This document shows positions 36,060-40,374 of a stretch of 40,374 nt of DNA, in pieces. The DNA lies in contig JAWKNJ010000042.1 in the NCBI GenBank assembly GCA_041391765.1, positions 1-40,374 of the forward strand. Reading direction: 5' to 3'. This stretch comes from SHAN690 sp041391765 (GTDB lineage: Bacteria > Bacteroidota > Bacteroidia > Flavobacteriales_G > Salibacteraceae). Below the pieces are notes generated by a model. That model was not told the DNA's origin. It saw only the letters and a list, made by a program, of their open reading frames with translations, and did not search any database. Positions within the stretch are counted from its first letter, which is position 1; each line of letters begins with the position of its first letter. A program made the position numbers and the translations under genes.

Positions 36060-36485
36060 TCAATGGGATAAAAGCTTTTGAACTCCCAAAGTATAACTAT
36101 CCATCCCAAAACCGCTAATTGAACCAATAGCAGCTCGACCAACATAACTCACATGTCGAAAATCTTCTCGAGCAAAAATGTTGCTCATGTGAATCTCTAT
36201 GACCGGCTTGTCAATTCCAGCAACTGCATCACCAAGAGCAATTGAAGTGTGCGTGTATCCCCCCGCATTGAGTAGAATCCCTTTGATGTCTTGCTGCTTA
36301 TTCAACTCATGCATAAAGTTGATCAGCTCCCCTTCCACATTGCTCTGCAGATAAATGAATTCAACCTCCGAAAACTCCTGATCCAACCTTGCCACGAATG
36401 CTTCAAAAGTCTCGCTTCCATAGACCTCAGGTTCGCGATGACCAGTGAGGTTCAAATTGGGTCCGTTGACGATGGCAATTTTCAA
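36060..36485 (-). CDS. aroQ: 3-dehydroquinate dehydratase, type II
   Basis: 141 residues, the usual length of the dodecameric type II enzyme. It dehydrates 3-dehydroquinate to 3-dehydroshikimate in the shikimate pathway. Visible motifs: NGPNLNLTGHREPEVYG with the catalytic Tyr in the mobile loop, LNAGGYTHTSIAL (active-site Asn and His region), and EIHMSNIFAREDFRHVSY with the catalytic His. The loop reads LNLTGHREPE instead of the usual LNLLGxREP, a mild change. Divergent from xerD with an exact TAnnTTTG promoter core upstream. Confidence 0.95.
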   Translation of the reverse strand: MKIAIVNGPNLNLTGHREPEVYGSETFEAFVARLDQEFSEVEFIYLQSNVEGELINFMHELNKQQDIKGILLNAGGYTHTSIALGDAVAGIDKPVIEIHMSNIFAREDFRHVSYVGRAAIGSISGFGMDSYTLGVQKLLSH

Positions 36486-36538
36486 AATGGTGATTAGTTA
36501 TTAGTTGAATGGTTAATGGTTGCCACACCATCGAACTT

Positions 36539-36569
36539 CAAAACTAATCGACCACAATCATTGCACAAG
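36539..36569 (-). promoter_or_regulatory. promoter of aroQ
   Basis: On the minus strand CTTG (36569-36566), 19 bases, then TAGTTTTG (36546-36539), an exact TAnnTTTG core. The ATG at 36485 lies about 54 bases downstream. Confidence 0.5.
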
Positions 36570-36637
36570 TTAGATTTCATAATTGCTACTGACGCTTCGA
36601 AATCATAAATCATGAATCATCAAATTTGGAATCAACG

Positions 36638-37552
36638 ATGTGGGACTCACAGAAAAGGGGATTCAAGGCGTATCTGAGGCTGGAACGCACACTAAGCGAA
36701 AACAGCATTGAAGCCTATTTACGTGATGTGGACAAACTCGCCTCCTTCGTGGAAGACAGAGGATTGGCAAAGGCTCCTGAGAAGCTCGTTCTTAAGGATT
36801 TACAGGAATTCACCAAGTGGATCGTGGAGCTCGGATTGGCGGCTTATAGTCAGGCGCGTATCATCAGTGGAATCAAGGCGTTTTATAACTACCTGGAAAT
36901 CGAAGAAGTGATTACGGAGAACCCCTCTGCCCTGCTTGAGGCTCCAAAGCTTGGTCGCAAATTGCCGGACACGCTCGGCAACGAAGAAATTGAGTTGATG
37001 CTCGCTGCCATCGACCGAAGCAAGCCCGAAGGAGAGCGCAACCGAGCGATCATCGAAACGCTGTATGCATGTGGCCTCCGGGTTTCAGAGTTGGTAAACC
37101 TCTTGATCTCGAACCTCTACTTTGATGAAGGCTTCATCCGGGTGATCGGCAAGGGATCAAAGGAACGATTGGTGCCCATCCACGATCAAGCTATTCAAAG
37201 TGTGATGCTTTACTTGGAGAGTGTACGTGTTCATATTCCAATCAAACCGGGCATGGAAGATTATGTGTTTCTCAACCGAAACGGTAACAAACTGAGCCGT
37301 GTGATGATCTTTTACATCATCAAGGACTTGGCCGAAAAGGCTGGTATTCGAAAGTCAATCAGCCCCCACACGCTGCGCCACAGCTTTGCAACCGAGTTAG
37401 TTGAAAATGGAGCAGATTTAAGAGCAGTTCAAGAAATGTTAGGCCACGCTTCCATCACAACAACAGAAATCTATACCCACTTAGATCGAAAGTTTCTGCA
37501 GGAAACGGTGCTGAAATTTCATCCGCTTTATAACGGAAAGCTCCTGAGGTAA
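36638..37552 (+). CDS. xerD: tyrosine recombinase XerD
   Basis: 304 residues from the ATG at 36638; a TTG 12 bases upstream is an alternative. N-terminal SAM-like DNA-binding domain (about 5-95, FKAYLRLERTLSENSIEAYLRDV). The catalytic domain has Arg in YACGLRVSELVNL, Lys in VIGKGSKERLVP, HTLRHSFAT, GHASITTTEIYTHLD with the second His and the nucleophilic Tyr. The length and the NRAIIETLYACGLRVSEL block are typical of XerD, which resolves chromosome dimers at dif with XerC. No dif site or integron-like array is seen nearby, so this is the housekeeping enzyme rather than a mobile-element integrase. Confidence 0.92.
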   Translation: MWDSQKRGFKAYLRLERTLSENSIEAYLRDVDKLASFVEDRGLAKAPEKLVLKDLQEFTKWIVELGLAAYSQARIISGIKAFYNYLEIEEVITENPSALLEAPKLGRKLPDTLGNEEIELMLAAIDRSKPEGERNRAIIETLYACGLRVSELVNLLISNLYFDEGFIRVIGKGSKERLVPIHDQAIQSVMLYLESVRVHIPIKPGMEDYVFLNRNGNKLSRVMIFYIIKDLAEKAGIRKSISPHTLRHSFATELVENGADLRAVQEMLGHASITTTEIYTHLDRKFLQETVLKFHPLYNGKLLR

Positions 37553-37556
37553 GTAA

Positions 37557-37853
37557 TCAATACTCGCATGAACCATCATCGATCTTCACCCACCATTCAT
37601 AGTTTTTGGCTGCAGTATCTGTGCAACCATATGAATACACGCACAATCCGTTGTCGATGGTAGCCCATTCGTCAAAGTTGTCCGCCAGAGTATCTGTGCA
37701 TCCGTACGAATACTCGCAGGTTCCGTCATCTACTTTGGCAGCAACGTCATAGTTAGAGGCCTCAGGATCCGAACAACCACCACAGGTGTGAATTCGACAA
37801 CAGCTCGCACAACAAACTGAAATAATTAGAATGACACACACGTTGAATTGCAT
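37557..37853 (-). CDS. small secreted or lipid-anchored protein made of three cysteine repeats
   Basis: 98 residues. The hydrophobic N-terminus ends in a cluster of cysteines (CCASCC), consistent with a lipoprotein or signal peptide. The remainder is three copies of a 23-residue unit with period 25: GC(S/T)D, A-N-(Y/F), then DDG-C-Y (residues 26-48, 51-73, 76-98). This GCTD...DDGSCEY motif occurs in many Bacteroidota surface proteins; its role is unknown and the two cysteines per unit could form a disulfide. The neighbouring gene has one copy of the same unit. Convergent with xerD, 4 bases apart. Confidence 0.8.
   Translation of the reverse strand: MQFNVCVILIISVCCASCCRIHTCGGCSDPEASNYDVAAKVDDGTCEYSYGCTDTLADNFDEWATIDNGLCVYSYGCTDTAAKNYEWWVKIDDGSCEY
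37560..37778 (-). repeat. three 75-base tandem coding repeats
   Basis: Three in-frame units of about 75 bases (37778-37710, 37703-37635, 37628-37560), each encoding one 23-residue GC-D...DDG-C-Y motif plus a short spacer. The units are conserved in protein but diverged in DNA. Confidence 0.75.
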
Positions 37854-37950
37854 GCCTCAAATGAATTGAACTACGCTAATTTATGTATTGCCTTAGCATT
37901 AAAAAATGTTCATCCATGCCTGCGGCCTTGATACTTTATCCAGGCTTCGA

Positions 37951-38574
37951 CTACCAATCAAGTTTTAAACTACCTCCATTCAAAGTAGCCGTTTTGCTCT
38001 GATCCGACTCAAGAATCATTTGGAGTTCAGGTATTGAGGCTGAAAACTTTGAGCCGTCAATTGTATAAGCCATTGAACCAGCAGCGGGCGATATGAAGTT
38101 CTCACCTTGAAATTCATGACCTGTATTGAAGAAGAACGAAACATAAAAATTCAACGAATCGCTTCCGTCTGCGGGCAGTCTTGACTTACTGAATTCGACA
38201 GTAGCACTCTCGGTAGGTTTATCCTTAAAGGTTAATGTCAGTGAAAGAGTTGTGGCAATATTTCCATCATTGCTCGTTTCATCCAGCTGTTTTCTTGAGC
38301 TGAGATTCACTTGATATCGATAGGCGTTATTGTCTGGCGGAATGGCAGTGGCACTCTGATAAAACGTATCTCCCTCAAACACAACATACGTTTCAGGTAG
38401 GTTTGAATTTGGTCCCTCATTTGATTCATATTCGCATGAGCCATCGTCAACTTTCGCCTTGTCATCAAAGTTGATAGCCGTATCATCCATACATCCCTCT
38501 TTTTTACAGGATTCAATGCTGACAGTAGACAAAATCAACGTTGCAGTAGCTAGTAGCTTTATTGTTTTGTTCAT
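37951..38574 (-). CDS. lipoprotein with one GC-D...DDGSCEY motif and a beta-rich C-terminal domain
   Basis: 207 residues. The N-terminus (MNKTIKLLATATLILSTVS) runs into IESCKKEG, a Bacteroidota-style lipoprotein signal with Cys23. Residues about 27-49 hold one GCMDDTAINFDDKAKVDDGSC motif, the same unit that is repeated three times in the next gene. The remaining about 150 residues are rich in beta strands without a family I recognise. The two genes lie on the same strand, 97 bases apart, and may form a small surface-protein pair. Divergent from the TMTC-like gene. Confidence 0.8.
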   Translation of the reverse strand: MNKTIKLLATATLILSTVSIESCKKEGCMDDTAINFDDKAKVDDGSCEYESNEGPNSNLPETYVVFEGDTFYQSATAIPPDNNAYRYQVNLSSRKQLDETSNDGNIATTLSLTLTFKDKPTESATVEFSKSRLPADGSDSLNFYVSFFFNTGHEFQGENFISPAAGSMAYTIDGSKFSASIPELQMILESDQSKTATLNGGSLKLDW

Positions 38575-38664
38575 AGCATGTTTGATTTGACGCGAAATTC
38601 TAAAATCATGTCAATTTCAAACTACGTAGAATGACGTATTTTCCGCCTCAAATCAAGAGTTGAG

Positions 38665-40374
38665 TTGAATTTACTTCTCGAAAAATCGATCAAAATTTGG
38701 AAGTGGTCTCTGAGTTTAAGTGCGTTGATTCCCGCTGCCGTTGCATTGGTGCTTTACCTTTTGACCATCAACCACGGATTTGTATTGGATGACAATCTTG
38801 TCCTCACTTCGAATTCGCATATCAAGGAAGGTTTTGCAGGAATTGGTGACTTGTTCAAGTACAATTATGCGCATGGCCACGATGGTTATAATGACGGCCT
38901 TTATCGTCCACTTTCGCTGGTTACGTTTGCCATTGAACAATCGTGGTTTGACCTGAGTCCAAAGGCTTCACATTTTATACAAGCGTTGCTATATGCTCTT
39001 ACTGTCTTGCTAATTGCAAGGTGGCTGGCATTGCTCTTCGGCAGCAACATCTTAGCATTTTGGATCGCATTGCTTTTTGCAGTGCACCCCATTCATACCG
39101 AAGTGACGGCCAATCTTAAAAGTAGGGACGAGATCATGGCCATGTTGTTTTTTGCTGGAGCAGCTTTCCATTTCACACAATGGGTTAAAACACCTTCTGC
39201 AAAGGCTCTGGTACTTTCCGCGATTTGGTTTTTCGCAGCCACCTTCAGCAAGGAAAGCGCAGTTACGTTTGTTGCCATATTTCCGCTAATCGGGTGGTAT
39301 TTAAACCAAGACATCAAACACACGGCCATGGGCAGCGCGGTGATGCTCGTTCCTGTGGCAATATTTCTGCTTGTTAGACAAAATATCCTATCCTCTCTTC
39401 CACCCGTTGATTCTGGTGTTGCAGGTTTGCTGCAAAACAGCCTGATGGAAGTTGGAGGCTTTCCTGAGCGGTTAGCCACGGCTGCAAGAATTCAAGGATT
39501 ATACATTCAAAAGCTTTTCCTCCCCTGGGGACTTTCTCATGACTATTCATACAACGCAATTCCTGTTGTTGGCCTGGCCGATCCATTAGGGCTGATGTGG
39601 ATACTGGTCAATATCGGATTGATTGGTCTTGGAGTTTATGGCCTGATCAAAAAGAAGCTTTGGTCTTTCGGCATTCTGTTTTACTATATTACGATTGCAG
39701 TCGTTGCCAACCTATTCATCCTAATCGGTGCGATCGCTGCCGAGCGCTTCGTGTTCACCCCATCGCTGGGTTGGTGCATTGCCATAGTATTGGGATTATC
39801 CGCTTTAAAATTGGCAGACAAGCAGAAAGCAATCGTATTTGGCTCAGTTGTAGTCATTTTTCTTGCCTTGACAGCTATGCGCATTCCGGATTGGAAATCA
39901 AACTTTACGCTCTTCACGGCTGATGTTGGAACCGTGCCCAACAGTGCCAGAGCCCATTACAATGCCGGTTCTTCGATGATTGAAGAGGCCAAAATCGACA
40001 AACGAAATTCGGCTCAGCTACACGCTGATGCTCAAATACACCTTCGAAGAGCCATCGAAATTTGGCCTGATTATCAGGATGCCTACAACAATCTGGGCAT
40101 ATCATATATGAACGCAGGCGATTATGGGAATGCACGTGCTACGTTCCTGGAATTGATTGAGAAGTTCCCAAGGTATGTCAAAGTGCGCTATAACATCGCC
40201 ATGACCTGCACGCAGATGCAGCGCTTTGACGAAGCAGAACTTCACTTCGAGGCATTTTTGAATGCCAATCCAAAATCCAATGAGGCGCTCTTCTACTGTG
40301 CAGAAGCTGAGGGTTATCAACAAAAACTAGGCGAAGCAATTGAGCATTTGAACAAATTAGTGGCCCTGGAACCC
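38665..40374 (+). CDS. TMTC-like membrane protein with TPR repeats, 3' end outside the window
   Basis: The frame is open from the TTG at 38665 to the last base (570 codons) and has no ATG until the segment IMAMLFFAG, so the TTG start is inferred. After a first membrane helix comes a GT-C-type motif (HGFVLDDNLVLTSNSHI). YRPLSLVTFAIE and FAVHPIHTEVTANLKSRDEIMAM then match the TMTC/DUF1736 pattern. About 10 membrane segments are visible, and from about residue 425 TPR repeats begin (YNNLGISYMNAGDYGNA, FLNANPKSNEALFYCAEAEG). Eukaryotic TMTC proteins are O-mannosyltransferases; bacterial homologues are likely lipid-sugar glycosyltransferases of unknown acceptor. The protein continues beyond the window. 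Confidence 0.88.
   Translation, partial: MNLLLEKSIKIWKWSLSLSALIPAAVALVLYLLTINHGFVLDDNLVLTSNSHIKEGFAGIGDLFKYNYAHGHDGYNDGLYRPLSLVTFAIEQSWFDLSPKASHFIQALLYALTVLLIARWLALLFGSNILAFWIALLFAVHPIHTEVTANLKSRDEIMAMLFFAGAAFHFTQWVKTPSAKALVLSAIWFFAATFSKESAVTFVAIFPLIGWYLNQDIKHTAMGSAVMLVPVAIFLLVRQNILSSLPPVDSGVAGLLQNSLMEVGGFPERLATAARIQGLYIQKLFLPWGLSHDYSYNAIPVVGLADPLGLMWILVNIGLIGLGVYGLIKKKLWSFGILFYYITIAVVANLFILIGAIAAERFVFTPSLGWCIAIVLGLSALKLADKQKAIVFGSVVVIFLALTAMRIPDWKSNFTLFTADVGTVPNSARAHYNAGSSMIEEAKIDKRNSAQLHADAQIHLRRAIEIWPDYQDAYNNLGISYMNAGDYGNARATFLELIEKFPRYVKVRYNIAMTCTQMQRFDEAELHFEAFLNANPKSNEALFYCAEAEGYQQKLGEAIEHLNKLVALEP

Noticed and set aside
36490..36525. Short TTAGTT/GTTAATGGTT imperfect repeats between aroQ and xerD
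   Set aside because: AT-rich, imperfect and only a few units; no array, no palindromic structure, not CRISPR-like.
36638..37552. Tyrosine recombinase as sign of an integrated element
   Set aside because: Length and motifs are those of housekeeping XerD, and the flanks are ordinary chromosomal genes without attachment repeats, cargo or phage genes.

Overview
The window looks like chromosomal DNA of a member of the Bacteroidota, most likely a free-living (possibly marine) member of the Flavobacteriales. The evidence is consistent across the window. Secreted proteins end in type IX secretion sorting domains (both the gliding-motility-associated type B and the SIYPNP-type A). There is a DUF5686 outer-membrane protein with an N-terminal carboxypeptidase-regulatory-like domain, DnaE carries a fused N-terminal proofreading exonuclease, and several start sites are preceded by the phylum-specific promoter core TAnnTTTG with little Shine-Dalgarno signal. 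I see no rRNA, tRNA, CRISPR array, insertion sequence, prophage or plasmid functions.

Layout. 1-2413: a histidine kinase cut by the window edge, overlapping a response regulator fused to a CRP/FNR-type DNA-binding protein. 2515-5100: DUF5686 protein. 5108-9825 (minus): SLC13-type carboxylate transporter and a very large PKD-repeat surface protein with a thrombospondin-C-like N-terminal domain. 9995-10618 (minus): a 2-Cys peroxiredoxin broken by compensating frameshifts. 10720-12940 (minus): M28 peptidase and a T9SS cargo protein. 13326-16867: ssb, a DEAD-box RNA helicase, an O6-alkylguanine-DNA alkyltransferase and an unrecognised protein that may have the alkyladenine glycosylase fold. 17081-22718 (plus): a tightly overlapping six-gene CDP-6-deoxysugar operon containing a membrane DUF4105 protein. 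22715-28133: a SiaC-like phosphoprotein divergent from a four-gene signalling operon (5xPAS-PP2C phosphatase, kinase-like protein with a decayed ATPase domain, single-domain response regulator, small STAS-like protein). 28212-32511: dnaE, interrupted by a one-base frameshift. 32676-37552: trxA, MFS transporter, DUF58 protein, DUF4919 protein, aroQ, and xerD. 37557-38574 (minus): two secreted proteins sharing a cysteine motif. 38665-40374: a membrane TMTC-like protein with TPR repeats that runs off the window.

How the genes work together. The sugar operon has the first two committed steps to CDP-4-keto-6-deoxyglucose, then an epimerase-like, a reductase-like and a PLP-dependent dehydrase-like enzyme. 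The dehydrase-like protein has His in place of the PLP lysine but lacks the iron-sulfur cysteines of the classical CDP-sugar enzyme, so it probably works like ColD. The most interesting possible new system is the 22.7-28.1 kb signalling module. It combines partner-switch parts (PP2C phosphatase, SiaC-type and STAS-like proteins) with phosphorelay parts (His-bearing kinase-like protein and receiver). The kinase-like protein has lost the residues that bind ATP, which suggests a Spo0B/ChpT-type phosphotransferase rather than a kinase.

Two conserved genes (dnaE and the peroxiredoxin) carry small indels. This more likely reflects assembly or read errors than biology and should be checked first.
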